Below are positions 8,327 through 22,000 of a DNA stretch of 64,000 bases, one piece after another. The position numbers and the translations under genes were made by a program. A model generated the notes under the pieces. That model saw nothing but the letters and a program-made list of their open reading frames with translations. It searched no databases and was not told where the DNA came from. Every line of letters begins with the position of its first letter. The stretch's first letter is position 1. The stretch is taken from assembly GCA_024397935.1 (NCBI GenBank), contig CP073743.1:1736001-1800000 (forward strand). Reading direction: 5' to 3'. The stretch is from a bacterium SCSIO 12844. GTDB taxonomy: Bacteria; Pseudomonadota; Gammaproteobacteria; Francisellales; Francisellaceae.

Positions 8327-9585
8327 ATGGTATCGAATCCAAATTAACTGACTTTTTAAAACAGTACCCTACAGATAAAATTAGTATTGGCTTAAGTGGT
8401 GGTATTGATTCAATTGTTCTCTTACATGCATTAAGTAAATTTAGAAATCAATATCAATTTACACTCAAAGCAATTCATATTAACCATAGCCTACAAGAAA
8501 AATCTAAAGATTGGGCTGTATTTTGTGAGACGTTTTGTCAACAACTTGGTATCGAGTTTATTGCCGTTGAATTAAATGACTCACCTACTGAAGGAAACAG
8601 TATTGAAGCTTGGGCACGTCAAAAGCGTTATGAAGCCTTTGAAAATATATTAGCTGCTGATCAATGTAATTATTTATATCTAGCTCATCACCAAAATGAT
8701 CAAGTTGAAACATTTTTGCTTAATTTAATGCGCGGTAGTGGTGTCAATGGTTTATCTGCAATGCCTAGTGTTCGTACAACTAATCATTATACTCTTATAC
8801 GTCCTTTATTAACAATTCCAAGAAGTAACATTGAAGCTTACGCTAATCATCATCATTTAAAGTGGATTGATGATCCAAGCAATGATAATACTCGATTTGA
8901 TCGTAATTTTATGCGCCATGAGATTGTAAATAAATTAAATCAACGTTTTAACGCACTAAATAATATCAGTCAATCTGCTATTTTTTGCCAAGAAACTGCA
9001 CAACTATTAGATCAATATTTACAAAATGACCTGACATCTATTCTAATCGATGAACAATATTTAGATCACTTATCACTGCTTAAACTAGATAAAATTAAAC
9101 AAATACAACTTATTCGACTTTGGATTAAACAACAAAATATAATCCCACCAAATCGAAATAAAATGAATCAATTTATTGATTCTATCCAATTTGCTAAAAA
9201 TAATTGGCAGCTACATTTCAATGACTATGTATTAATTCTCTATAATGATTTACTTAGATTATATAAAGATATACCTGAGATCCCAGAATCTTTTCATATC
9301 CAATGGTCTGGTGAAGTAATTAATTTAAAAGAATATGATTTCTCGATTACAAAGTTAGATCTTCACAGCCTCGGAATTGATAGTGATAAACTCAATTGGC
9401 AAGATGTTATTATTCGGGCTCGTAAAGCTAATGATTATTGTCGTCCAATTGGTAGAAATAAACAAAATAAACTGAAAATTATTTTTCAAGAAAAACAGAT
9501 CCCACTATGGCTACGCAAACGCACACCAATTATAGAGTACCAAGGCAAGATTATTGCTGTTGGTAAATTATTTGGCTGCAACTAA
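8323..9585 (+). CDS. tilS: tRNA(Ile)-lysidine synthase
   Basis: The 420-residue ATP-dependent enzyme converts the wobble cytidine of the tRNA(Ile) CAU anticodon to lysidine so that it reads AUA. The PP-loop motif SGGIDS is at residues 25-30, followed by the TilS-typical NHSLQEKS and HHQNDQVET segments. The C-terminal part (about 350-420) ends in the RxxGRNKQNKLKIIFQ-type substrate-binding domain. The start is a TTG at 8323 that overlaps the serA stop; GAGG at 8311-8314 is the ribosome site, and the nearby ATG at 8327 is out of frame. Its end overlaps the convergent symporter gene by 18 bp. Confidence 0.94.
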   Translation: MNGIESKLTDFLKQYPTDKISIGLSGGIDSIVLLHALSKFRNQYQFTLKAIHINHSLQEKSKDWAVFCETFCQQLGIEFIAVELNDSPTEGNSIEAWARQKRYEAFENILAADQCNYLYLAHHQNDQVETFLLNLMRGSGVNGLSAMPSVRTTNHYTLIRPLLTIPRSNIEAYANHHHLKWIDDPSNDNTRFDRNFMRHEIVNKLNQRFNALNNISQSAIFCQETAQLLDQYLQNDLTSILIDEQYLDHLSLLKLDKIKQIQLIRLWIKQQNIIPPNRNKMNQFIDSIQFAKNNWQLHFNDYVLILYNDLLRLYKDIPEIPESFHIQWSGEVINLKEYDFSITKLDLHSLGIDSDKLNWQDVIIRARKANDYCRPIGRNKQNKLKIIFQEKQIPLWLRKRTPIIEYQGKIIAVGKLFGCN

Positions 9586-10929
9586 AAATTTAGATGTACT
9601 ACTAGTTACTATAGTTACAACAGTACCCATAATAAAACTTAATGGTATTACATATACTGCCCAATACCACATATATACAGGTTCTCCAAAATAAAAATAA
9701 CAAAATACACCACCACATATACCAAAGATAATACTCACTAGACTCGCCATTGAGTTGACTTTTTTCCAATAAAATCCACCTAATAATGAAAATGCCAATG
9801 CAGATATAGGAATATTCATTAATACCATTTTTTCAAAAATTTGATCAATAAACACATTTGCTAGCCAATAAGAAAATATAGCAATAATCAATGTAGTAAG
9901 TATACTATACTTAAGCGGCGTTTTTTGAATTTCTTCTACACGATGAGCAATAAATACCGATGCAATCGTATTCCATAGTCCTACGATTGTTGTTGCAGCA
10001 ATAAAAAATAACATTGCATAAGCAATACCTTGAAAAACTTTAGGTAAATAATAATGAATAAGATAAGGAATTGCTTCTTGAGGTTGGCAATGAATACTTG
10101 GGTCTTTTTGAAGATTGGCAGCCGCTAAAATAGCTAATGCATAAATAAAAGCAACAATGATACTTGCAATAATAACCGCTTTTAATGCTGTTTTTTTAGA
10201 TTGTGCTGAAAATATTTTTTGTCCATACCATGGAGCAAGTATATAAGTAAACATCGTAATAATAATCAGTGAAAATAATAATGAGTTAGGTAACATTTGA
10301 TGAACAGAGTGAGTAGTTGAAACTGATTTAACGGATAAAGAACTCATAAAATATAAAAACGGAAAGATAACTAAGGTGATTAAAAAACTAAAAATATCAA
10401 TTTGAATAATTGAACGTAATCCCCCTCTAATTGTTATCAATGACATAATTAAGCAAAAAATCCCACTGACAAACCATTCATTTAAATTTGGAAAAACAGG
10501 TAAAAAGATTAATGTTAAAGATTTAATATAGTTTGCACTAAAGCCGATCATTGCTAAGGTTAAAATAATTTTGGCAATTAACCCAATAAGCTTATTATAG
10601 CGATAGTCAAAATATGTTGTTACACTTACAGCATCAAATGCCTTCCATTTTTTTGCAACTGTAATCGCATAAAACATTAAACCAAATAGAAATACAAGTG
10701 ATAAACTAACCGCAGAGCTACCATAACCATAACCTAATGAAGCAAAGCCAACGAGAGTTGATGTATTTAATTCTGTCATCACTAAAGTTGCAACCAATGC
10801 AAAAAGTGCTGTTTTTTTATTTGATACAAAATATGATTCAGTATTTAATGTTTTTTTCTGGCTTTTAAATGTTAAAATTCCAACAACTATAATTAACAAT
10901 ATAAAACTAATCCAGTTAAATAGCCCCAT
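9568..10929 (-). CDS. Sodium:solute symporter family protein
   Basis: The 453-residue protein is highly hydrophobic with about 13 membrane helices and an out-facing N-terminus, the layout of the SSS family. ELNTSTLVGFASLGYGYG (about 53-70) corresponds to the unwound first core helix near the substrate and sodium sites, and the TTYFDYRYNK loop (about 104-113) and GGLRSIIQID stretch (about 168-177) are family features. The substrate (sugar, amino acid, carboxylate or other) cannot be told. It stands alone on its strand, tail to tail with tilS. A weak TTGTCA/TGAAAT pair precedes the ATG. Confidence 0.85.
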   Translation of the reverse strand: MGLFNWISFILLIIVVGILTFKSQKKTLNTESYFVSNKKTALFALVATLVMTELNTSTLVGFASLGYGYGSSAVSLSLVFLFGLMFYAITVAKKWKAFDAVSVTTYFDYRYNKLIGLIAKIILTLAMIGFSANYIKSLTLIFLPVFPNLNEWFVSGIFCLIMSLITIRGGLRSIIQIDIFSFLITLVIFPFLYFMSSLSVKSVSTTHSVHQMLPNSLLFSLIIITMFTYILAPWYGQKIFSAQSKKTALKAVIIASIIVAFIYALAILAAANLQKDPSIHCQPQEAIPYLIHYYLPKVFQGIAYAMLFFIAATTIVGLWNTIASVFIAHRVEEIQKTPLKYSILTTLIIAIFSYWLANVFIDQIFEKMVLMNIPISALAFSLLGGFYWKKVNSMASLVSIIFGICGGVFCYFYFGEPVYMWYWAVYVIPLSFIMGTVVTIVTSSTSKFLVAAK

Positions 10930-11152
10930 AATTCACATTTCATATTGTTTTATCTTTAATGACAATTACAATACATTATTTTAAATGTGCTTAAAAGTTA
11001 TTGCAGTATAAAAATAAAATAAATTACCAACTAAACTTAGTATAGTATCTTTTAAAGAGCGCCATCAAATGACTAACAACTGCAATAAAAAAAAGATATA
11101 ATAATATTAATCAATCAATAAAAAATAAAAAAGCAAATAAGGACTAAGCAAC
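10930..11152. other. Divergent intergenic gap, symporter / CBS protein
   Basis: The 223-bp gap is very AT-rich and holds no gene. AAGGA at 11139-11143 is the ribosome site of the CBS gene. A TATAGT at 11041-11046 is the best -10 candidate for it but has no good -35 partner. Confidence 0.5.
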
Positions 11153-11740
11153 ATGTTTAAAGAATTTGCAAAATTAGAACTTCACACACTGCCATCACAT
11201 ACAGAATATTTTCATCCAGAAAATTTCACTGATGTTGTAACAACTGACTCACCTGCTTTACAAGTATTTACAGACTTTCATATTCGCCCTCCTGTAACCA
11301 TTGATAAAAGAGAATTAGTCTCAAAAGCACTTGAAAAAATGCAATCATCTCAAGTTAAAGCACTACTGGTTATTGATGATGCCGATGATAAAGTTGTAGG
11401 CCTAATTAACAGCGCCCAAATATTAGGCATGAAAAAAGTACAAGCCGCACAAGATCATGGTATTAACCAGACTGAAGTAACTGTCTGGATGCTAATGAAG
11501 CCTATGGATGAATTGCAAGTTTTAAACTATCGAGACCTAAGCAATGCTAGAGTTGGCCATATTGCCCGTGCTTTACATGAAAAAAACCTTCACCATTTAC
11601 TTGTTTATGAAGTCTGTCGTAATGAAGAAGAAATGTTAAGAGGGATTTTTTCAGCAACTAGAATCTCTCGTCAATTAGGTATTGAAATTGGTGGTGACTA
11701 TGCTTCTGAGACAATTGCTGAAATTTCTAAAAGAATATAG
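11153..11740 (+). CDS. CBS-domain pair protein
   Basis: The 195-residue protein has two CBS motifs, about residues 43-100 (RPPVTIDKRELVSKALEKM then LLVIDDADDKVVGLI) and about 110-185 (LMKPMDELQVLNYRDL then HHLLVYE). Paired CBS domains form a Bateman module that binds adenosyl ligands such as AMP, ATP or S-adenosylmethionine. No enzyme domain is attached and no signal peptide or membrane segment is seen, so it is likely a stand-alone cytosolic sensor or regulator. Start choice is supported by AAGGA ten bases upstream. It converges on the giant gene and its function is not inferable from context. Confidence 0.85.
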   Translation: MFKEFAKLELHTLPSHTEYFHPENFTDVVTTDSPALQVFTDFHIRPPVTIDKRELVSKALEKMQSSQVKALLVIDDADDKVVGLINSAQILGMKKVQAAQDHGINQTEVTVWMLMKPMDELQVLNYRDLSNARVGHIARALHEKNLHHLLVYEVCRNEEEMLRGIFSATRISRQLGIEIGGDYASETIAEISKRI

Positions 11741-11793
11741 CTATATAGCTAACTGCTTAAGTTTTTAAAATGATAAATCATCTCTTAAAATAT
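11739..11793. terminator. Possible bidirectional terminator between convergent genes
   Basis: The 53-bp gap between the convergent CBS and giant genes begins with the perfect 12-bp palindrome AGCTATATAGCT (11739-11750), which overlaps the CBS stop codon. It is followed by an imperfect AT-rich dyad around 11765-11792 with T-rich and A-rich flanks. The stems are weak, so termination is inferred mainly from gene orientation. Confidence 0.3.
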
Positions 11794-13035
11794 TTAGCCT
11801 TTACCAAATAACTTTAATAAATACTTTTTAGTTCTTTCAATCTCTAATTGATAAATTAAAGCTTTCTTCTTAGCATCAAGTTGAATAAATTTTTCTTGCT
11901 CTGAGTCTGATAATAAAGATTCTTTCAGTGCTGACAAATAACCAGGATTAATAACAGAAATTGAACCAAATTGAAGTATATCATCTCCTATATCACCACT
12001 TAACTGCTTAGTTGCTTCTTTCATAAATAATTCAGCAGCTTCTTTATTTTCTTCCAGCAATAATTGATAAACGTTTAAAATAGTCTCTCTATTTGAATTT
12101 TCATTATTCAATATTGCTTTAACTACTTCAACTCGATCATTTTTATTTTCGAGGTTTAAAATCATATAGACACTTAAGTTAGAAAGATCTGACTGCTCCA
12201 TTCCAGCTTGAGCTGCACGACTTAAAATCATATCAACAGACTGGTTTACGTCGTCTAACTTTGAAGAAGCGCTTAAAATTCTTGAAACAATATTTTCTAT
12301 AATTGGTAGAGACTGATTACTATCTAATGCATGTGTAAAGTCTGTTTGTAATCTTGACATAACACGTGATGGATCTGTATTCCATAAATGATTAAGGTTA
12401 TTCTCACCTGGCAATAATGCTGCGTATTCTTGTTGATTCAAGCCCTCGTTAGAAAGGTTATTTTTATCTGAACCTATATTAATATTAAAATGTACTTCTT
12501 CAGTAAACTTAGACTCTCTTGATAATTCTATTTTTAGAGTAACCTCTCCTTCATAATCTGGGTTAAGCGTAAAAAACATATCATTTTCATTAACATTTGC
12601 TTTTAAGTACCATGAACCTTCTTCTACATTTTCACCTGAAACATCAATGCTCATTGCATAATATTGGAATAACGTCATTAAATAAATTTCAGAATCATTT
12701 GATACATATATTTTATAAGGGTCAAACTGACTACCTTTACCACTGACGATTTGATCGTTTACACGAATAACAAAATTACTATAAGCATTATTAATTAAAC
12801 TTAATATATCACCTTCAAACTCTCTAATATCAAATATATCCTCTAGACTACCTTCAAAACCAAAAAAATGATTTAATTGACTATCACCTGCAAAAATATT
12901 TTCAACTAGCTCTCTTTCGGGTGTATAAAAATTTAAACTTTGAATAATAATTTTATTGTCATAAACAATATACTTAATTGTACCAATTGTCTCTGGTAAT
13001 GTTTGCGTATTTTTATTATTGTTTTTATCTATAAC
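11794..13035 (-). other. C-terminal module shared by both giants (complete protein)
   Basis: 413 residues: a beta-rich half (IRVNDQIVSGKG, DPYKIYV) and a helical half (EYAALLPGENN, YMILNLEN, AILNNEN, SVINPGYLSALKESLLSD, ending IERTKKYLLKLFGKG). Each element has a counterpart in the upstream giant. I do not recognise the family. It lacks RTX repeats and a sorting motif. Confidence 0.8.
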
Positions 13036-16000
13036 AGGTTCATCATCAATAAAATTAACACTAATATTTACTTCACCTACATTAAAACCACCATTACCAT
13101 CTGATACTGCATAACTAAAGCTATCTAGGCCACTATAATTAACATCCGGTATATATTTAATACTTCCATCTGGGTTGATTGTAACCACACCATGTTTTCC
13201 TTGAGTTACATTACTAATAGTTAACGGGTCTCCATCAACATCAAAATCATTAGCTAAAGGATTTATTATAATCACTAAATCTTCATCAGTAAGCACATCA
13301 TCATCAACTATTACTGGCGCATCATTAATTGGATTAATAACCACCTGAACTGTTGCAGTACTTATACCACCATTACCGTCTGATACAGTATAGCTAAAGC
13401 TATCTGAGCCATTATAATTAGCATCTGGTTGATAATTAATCGTATTATCTGGATTAATAGTAACCACACCATGCTCTCCGTGAGTAACATTACTGATAGT
13501 TAATGGATCTCCATCAACATCAAAATCATTAGCTAAAGGATTTATTGTAATTACTAAGTCTTCATCAGAAAGTACATTGTCATCAACTATTACTGGTGCA
13601 TCGTTAATATCACCTACATTAATTGTCATGGTAGCTGCTGAAACTGAATTAGTATCACTATCATTGACAAGAAAATCAAAGCTTGCTGTTTCACCGTTGT
13701 CATTATCTGGCGTATAAACTAATAAACCAATATCCGCTGTTAAGATAACCGTATCTGATGTAATTGTTGAACCATTATAGCTTAAATCACCATTACCTGA
13801 GATCGTTGAGAAGATAACGGTTATTGACTCTAAACTATCACCCGTATCAACATCACTAAAATTAAATTCGCCGCTACTAAAGGTATGTGCTGTATCTTCA
13901 TTGGTATTTACACTTGATGCTAATGCTACTGGGGCATCGTTGACATCTGAAACATTAATTGTCATCGTGGCAGCTGTAGCGGAGTTAGTATCACCATCAT
14001 TAACAAGAAAATCAAAGCTTGCTGTTTCACCGTTGTCATTATCTGGGGTATAAACTAATAAACCAATATCCGCTGTTAAAATGACCGTATCTGATGTAAT
14101 CGTTGAACCATTATAGCTTAAATCACCATTACCTGAGATCGTTGAGAAGATAACGGTTATTGACTCTAAACTATCACCCGTATCAACATCACTAAAATTA
14201 AATTCGACGCTACTGAAAGTATGTGCTGTATCTTCATTGGTATTTACACTTGATGCTAATGCTACTGGGGTATCATTTGTATCACTGACATTAATTGTCA
14301 TGGTAGCTGCTGAAACTGAATTAGTATCACTATCATTGACAAGAAAATCAAAGCTTGCTGTTTCACCGTTGTCATTATCTGGGGTATAGACTAATAAACC
14401 AATATCCGCTGTTAAGATAACCGTATCTGATGTAATCGTTGAACCATTATAGCTTAAATCACCATTACCTGAGATTGTTGAGAAGATTACGGTTATTGAC
14501 TCTAAACTATCACCCGTATCAACATCACTAAAATTAAATTCGCCGGCACTAAAGGTATGTGCTGTATCTTCATTAGTATTTACACTTGATGCCAACGCTA
14601 CTGGCGCATCATTTACATCTGAAACATTAATCGTCATTGTGGCAGCTGTAGCTGAGTTAGTATCACTATCATTGACTAGGAAATCAAAGCTTGCTGTTTC
14701 ACCGTTGTCATTATCTGGCGTATAAACTAATAAACTGATATCAGCTGTTAAGATAACCGTATCTGATGTAATCGTTGAACCATTATAGCTTAAATCACCA
14801 TTACCTGAGATCGTTGAGAAGATTACGGTTATTGACTCTAAACTATCACCCGTATCAACATCACTAAAATTAAATTCGCCGCTACTAAAGGTATGCGCTG
14901 TATCTTCATCGGTATTTACACTTGATGCTAATGCTACTGGGGTATCATTTGTATCACTGACATTAATTGTCATGGTAGCTGCTGAAACTGAATTAGTATC
15001 ACTATCATTGACAAGAAAATCAAAGCTTGCTGTTTCACCGTTGTCATTATCTGGCGTATAAACTAATAAACCAATATCCGCTGTTAAGATAACCGTATCT
15101 GATGTAATCGTTGAACCATTATAGCTTAAATCACCATTACCTGAGATTGTTGAGAAGATTACGGTTATTGACTCTAGTGCATCACCTGTATCAACATCAC
15201 TAAAATTAAATTCACCGGCACTAAAGGTATGTGCCGTATCCTCATTGGTATTTACACTTGATGCAAGTGCAACTGGGGCATCGTTGACATCTGAAACATT
15301 AATTGTCATCGTGGCAGCTGTAGCGGAGTTAGTATCGCCATCATTGACAAGAAAATCAAAGCTTGCTGTTTCACCGTTGTCATTATCTGGGGTATAGACT
15401 AATAAACCGATATCCGCTGTTAAGATAACCGTATCTGATGTAATCGTTGAACCATTATAACTTAAATCACCATTACCTGAGATTGTTGAGAAGATTACGG
15501 TTATTGACTCTAAACAATCACCCGTATCAACATCACTAAAATTAAATTCGCCGCTACTAAAGGTATGCGCTGTATCTTCATCGGTATTTACACTTGATGC
15601 TAATGCTACTGGGGTATCATTTGTATCACTGACATTAATTGTCATGGTAGCTGCTGAAACTGAATTAGTATCACTATCATTGACAAGAAAATCAAAGCTT
15701 GCTGTTTCACCGTTGTCATTATCTGGCGTATAAACTAATAAACCAATATCCGCTGTTAAGATAACCGTATCTGATGTAATTGTTGAACCATTATAGCTTA
15801 AATCACCATTACCTGAGATTGTTGAGAAGATTACGGTTATTGACTCTAGTGCATCACCTGTATCAACATCACTAAAATTAAATTCACCGGCACTAAAGGT
15901 ATGTGCCGTATCTTCATCGGTATTTACACTTGATGCTAATGCTACTGGGGTATCATTTGTATCACTGACATTAATTGTCATGGTAGCTGCTGAAACTGAA

Positions 16001-19000
16001 TTAGTATCACTATCATTGACAAGAAAATCAAAGCTTGCTGTTTCACCGTTGTCATTATCTGGCGTATAAACTAATAAACCAATATCCGCTGTTAAGATAA
16101 CCGTATCTGATGTAATTGTTGAACCATTATAGCTTAAATCACCATTACCTGAGATTGTTGAGAAGATTACGGTTATTGACTCTAGTGCATCACCTGTATC
16201 AACATCACTAAAATTAAATTCACCGGCACTAAAGGTATGTGCCGTATCTTCATTGGTATTTACACTTGATGCAAGTGCAACTGGGGCATCGTTGACATCT
16301 GAAACATTAATTGTCATCGTGGCAGCTGTAGCGGAGTTAGTATCGCCATCATTGACAAGAAAATCAAAGCTTGCTGTTTCACCGTTGTCATTATCTGGGG
16401 TATAGACTAATAAAACGATATCCGCTGTTAAGATAACCGTATCTGATGTAATCGTTGAACCATTATAACTTAAATCACCATTACCTGAGATTGTTGAGAA
16501 GATTACGGTTATTGACTCTAAACTATCACCCGTATCAACATCACTAAAATTAAATTCGCCGCTACTAAAGGTATGCGCTGTATCTTCATCGGTATTTACA
16601 CTTGATGCTAATGTTACTGGGGTATCATTTGTATCACTGACATTAATTGTCATCGTAGCAGCTGTAGCGGAGTTAGTATCACCATCATTGACAAGAAAAT
16701 CAAAACTTGCTGTTTCACCGTTTTCATTATCTGGCGTATAAACCAATAAACCGATATCAGCTGTTAAGATAACCGTATCTGATGTAATCGTCGAGCCATT
16801 ATAACTTAAATCACCATTACCTGAGATCGTTGAGAAGATTACGGTTATTGACTCTAAACTATCACCCGTATCAACATCACTAAAATTAAATTCGCCGCTA
16901 CTAAAGGTATGTGCTGTATCTTCATTAGTATTTACACTTGATGCTAATGCCACTGGCGCATCATTTACATCTGAAACATTAATTGTCATCGTAGCAGCTG
17001 TAGCGGAGTTAGTATCGCCATCATTTACTAGAAAATCAAAACTTGCTGTTTCACCGTTGTCATTATCTGGCGTATAAACCAATAAACCGATATCCGCTGT
17101 TAAGATAACCGTATCTGATGTAATCGTTGAACCATTATAACTTAAATCACCATTACCTGAGATTGTTGAGAAGATAACGGTTATTGACTCTAAACTATCA
17201 CCCGTATCGACATCACTAAAATTAAATTCGCCGGCACTAAAGGTATGTGCTGTATCTTCATTAGTATTTACACTTGATGCCAACGCTACTGGCGCATCAT
17301 TTACATCTGAAACATTAATCGTCATTGTGGCAGCTGTAGCTGAGTTAGTATCACTATCATTGACTAGGAAATCAAAGCTTGCTGTTTCACCGTTGTCATT
17401 ATCTGGCGTATAAACTAATAAACTGATATCAGCTGTTAAGATAACCGTATCTGATGTAATCGTTGAACCATTATAGCTTAAATCACCATTACCTGAGATC
17501 GTTGAGAAGATAACGGTTATTGACTCTAAACTATCACCCGTATCAACATCACTAAAATTAAATTCGCCGCTACTAAAGGTATGCGCTGTATCTTCATCGG
17601 TATTTACACTTGATGCTAATGCTACTGGGGTATCATTTGTATCACTGACATTAATTGTCATCGTAGCAGCTGTAGCGGAGTTAGTATCACCATCATTGAC
17701 AAGAAAATCAAAGCTTGCTGTTTCACCGTTGTCATTATCTGGCGTATAAACTAATAAACCGATATCCGCTGTTAAGATAACCGTATCTGATGTAATCGTT
17801 GAACCATTATAACTTAAATCACCATTACCTGAGATTGTTGAGAAGATAACGGTTATTGACTCTAAACTATCACCCGTATCGACATCACTAAAATTAAATT
17901 CGCCGCTACTAAAGGTATGTGCTGTATCTTCATTGGTATTTACACTTGATGCTAATGCTACTGGGGTATCATTTGTATCACTGACATTAATCGTCATGGT
18001 AGCAGCTGTAGCGGAGTTAGTATCACCATCATTGACAAGAAAATCAAAGCTTGCTGTTTCACCGTTGTCATTATCTGGGGTATAGACTAATAAACCGATA
18101 TTAGCTGTTAAGATAACCGTATCTGATGTAATCGTCGAGCCATTATAACTTAAATCACCATTACCTGAGATCGTTGAGAAGATTACGGTTATTGACTCTA
18201 AACTATCACCCGTATCAACATCACTAAAATTAAATTCGCCGCTACTAAAGGTATGTGCTGTATCTTCATTAGTATTTACACTTGATGCTAATGCCACTGG
18301 CGCATCATTTACATCTGAAACATTAATTGTCATCGTAGCAGCTGTAGCGGAGTTAGTATCGCCATCATTTACTAGAAAATCAAAACTTGCTGTTTCACCG
18401 TTGTCATTATCTGGCGTATAAACCAATAAACCGATATCCGCTGTTAAGATAACCGTATCTGATGTAATCGTTGAACCATTATAACTTAAATCACCATTAC
18501 CTGAGATTGTTGAGAAGATAACGGTTATTGACTCTAAACTATCACCCGTATCGACATCACTAAAATTAAATTCGCCGGCACTAAAGGTATGTGCTGTATC
18601 TTCATTAGTATTTACACTTGATGCCAACGCTACTGGCGCATCATTTACATCTGAAACATTAATCGTCATTGTGGCAGCTGTAGCTGAGTTAGTATCACTA
18701 TCATTGACTAGGAAATCAAAGCTTGCTGTTTCACCGTTGTCATTATCTGGGGTATAGACTAATAAACCGATATTAGCTGTTAAGATAACCGTATCTGATG
18801 TAATCGTCGAGCCATTATAACTTAAATCACCATTACCTGAGATCGTTGAGAAGATTACGGTTATTGACTCTAAACTATCACCCGTATCAACATCACTAAA
18901 ATTAAATTCGCCGCTACTAAAGGTATGTGCTGTATCTTCATTAGTATTTACACTTGATGCTAATGCCACTGGCGCATCATTTACATCTGAAACATTAATT

Positions 19001-22000
19001 GTCATCGTAGCAGCTGTAGCGGAGTTAGTATCGCCATCATTTACTAGAAAATCAAAACTTGCTGTTTCACCGTTGTCATTATCTGGCGTATAAACCAATA
19101 AACCGATATCCGCTGTTAAGATAACCGTATCTGATGTAATCGTTGAACCATTATAACTTAAATCACCATTACCTGAGATTGTTGAGAAGATAACGGTTAT
19201 TGACTCTAAACTATCACCCGTATCGACATCACTAAAATTAAATTCGCCGGCACTAAAGGTATGTGCTGTATCTTCATTAGTATTTACACTTGATGCCAAC
19301 GCTACTGGCGCATCATTTACATCTGAAACATTAATCGTCATTGTGGCAGCTGTAGCTGAGTTAGTATCACTATCATTGACTAGGAAATCAAAGCTTGCTG
19401 TTTCACCGTTGTCATTATCTGGCGTATAAACTAATAAACCGATATCAGCTGTTAAGATAACCGTATCTGATGTAATCGTCGAGCCATTATAACTTAAATC
19501 ACCATTACCTGAGATCGTTGAGAAGATTACGGTTATTGACTCTAAACTATCACCCGTATCAACATCACTAAAATTAAATTCGCCGCTACTAAAGGTATGT
19601 GCTGTATCTTCATTAGTATTTACACTTGATGCTAATGCCACTGGCGCATCATTTACATCTGAAACATTAATTGTCATCGTAGCAGCTGTAGCGGAGTTAG
19701 TATCGCCATCATTTACTAGAAAATCAAAACTTGCTGTTTCACCGTTGTCATTATCTGGCGTATAAACCAATAAACCGATATCAGCTGTTAAGATAACCGT
19801 ATCTGATGTAATCGTTGAACCATTATAGCTTAAGTCTCCATTACCTGAGATCGTTGAGAAGATAACGGTTATTGACTCTAGCGCATCACCTGTATCAACA
19901 TCACTAAAATTAAATTCGCCGCTACTAAAGGTATGTGCCGTATCTTCATTGGTATTTACACTTGATGCTAATGCTACTGGGGTATCATTAACGGCTATAA
20001 TATTAATTGTTGCTGTAATCGTATTGGAGTTACCATCACCATCATTAACTATATAAGTAACTGTACGTGGGGTTGTATCTGAACTATCTGAAGTATTTTC
20101 ATAAGTTATGCCAGCAAAAAATGTTTCATAAGCTGACAAACTGCTACTACCGCTTAAAGTCAAAGTTCCTGCAATCGAAGCATCAACTGTAATACCTGCT
20201 ACTGCACTATAACTGATGATATCTTCTGTCGCCATGAAATTAGTCATTGTTACTATTGCACTTTCTATATTCGTATCGTCAACATCAGTAATTAAGAAAT
20301 TATTATATATAACTGTTGCTGGATCATTTTCCAAATAAGTAAGTGTTACAACTACGGAAGTTAAATCATAAGCTCTAACATGACCACTATTACTACCATT
20401 ATCATCATTTCTAGTAGCCCCTGTCACAAGCACATTTCCATTAGAGCTTAGTGCTACATTTTGAAGTCTATCTCCAGCGGCTTCACCGATTATATCAGAA
20501 CCAACAAGTTGCCAATCACTTATTGCTTCATTCCAATCATAAATATTAACTGAACCAGCATTACTACCACCAGCATCATTTCCTCCCGCACTAATCACCA
20601 AGCGCTGACCATCGGAACTGATCGATAAACCGCCTCCAAAACTATCACCTGCCGCAATACCAATGAGATCAGAACCTGTTTTTATCCAAGCTATTCCATT
20701 CCAATCATACACTTCAACTCGACCGCTATTTGAACCATTGTTATCGGCACCTGGAGCACCAACTGCAACACGATTACCATCAGCACTAATTGAAACTTTT
20801 ATACCAAAGTTTTCATCACCTATCCCCCCATTAATATCTACACCTCGTTGTACCCAATTAGTTCCATTAAAATCATAAATTTCAACTCTATCATGATCAC
20901 TACTATTACTATGAGCTCCTATTGCTACTGTCATGCCATCTGCATTCAATGAAACACTATAACCCAAGAAATCCGAATTAAAAACACCATTAATATCTGA
21001 ACCTAATTGATTCCAATTACTACCATTCCATTGGTAAATTTCAACATAACCACGATCTGATGGATTATTAATAGGTCCTCCAATAGCAATAATCTGGCCA
21101 TTTGCACTTAAAGAAAGACCTCTTCCAAAATTAGCACTGTTTATACCTTCAAGGTCTGTTCCACGCTGTACCCAAGATGAACCATTCCAATCATAAACTC
21201 TAACTTGACCATGGTCTACTCCACTCCCCACACCATCATCATTACGTATTGAGCCAATGGCAACTGTAAAACCATCAGCACTTAAAGATACATTCTCACC
21301 ACTTAAATCCCCTGGGTCTTCACCATCAATATCAGAACCTAGTTGATTCCAAATTGTTCCATTATGCTGATATACTCTAACATGACCAGAGTCAATTCCA
21401 TTACCATCGTTAAGACGCGCACCTATTGCTATAATTGTACCATCTTCACTAATAGCAACTGATCCACCTGAAGTATCTTCTGCAGCTTCACCATCAATAT
21501 CATCACCTAATTGTTGAAAATTAACAAAATGTAGTTCTGGTTCATCATTGCTACCATTAATGTTAATAGTAATATTATGAGTATCAGTTGCACCTTGACT
21601 ATCAGTAACAGTTACAACATAAGTTAATATTAAAGTCTCAGTTGAAGCTAGATAATCAAAAGCTTCTCCTCCTGAATTAAAAGTCCAAGTAAATGTATCT
21701 TCTGTTTCTGTAGCATTAATAAAATTACCACTTGTGACAGTAAGCATTGATAATAAAGTTCCATTAGTTATTTCTGATACATCACCAGATTCAACAACAC
21801 TTGTAACAGCTACTGAGACTGTATTTGTAAGATCTATATCAGTAGTTGTTAATGTACCCGAAGTAGTTAAACCCGCATCTGTTTCAATTAAAATATCACT
21901 ATCTATATCGCCTGCTTCAACACTAATTTCTGGTGGATCATTAACTTCTATAATATCAATAAAAACTGTTGCTATATTAGAATTAACATCTCCATCATTA

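Noticed and set aside
11794-13035. RTX nonapeptides or an LPXTG-type sorting signal at the giant C-terminus
   Set aside because: No GGxGxDxUx repeats, no LPXTG, no terminal membrane segment; the end is helical and polar.
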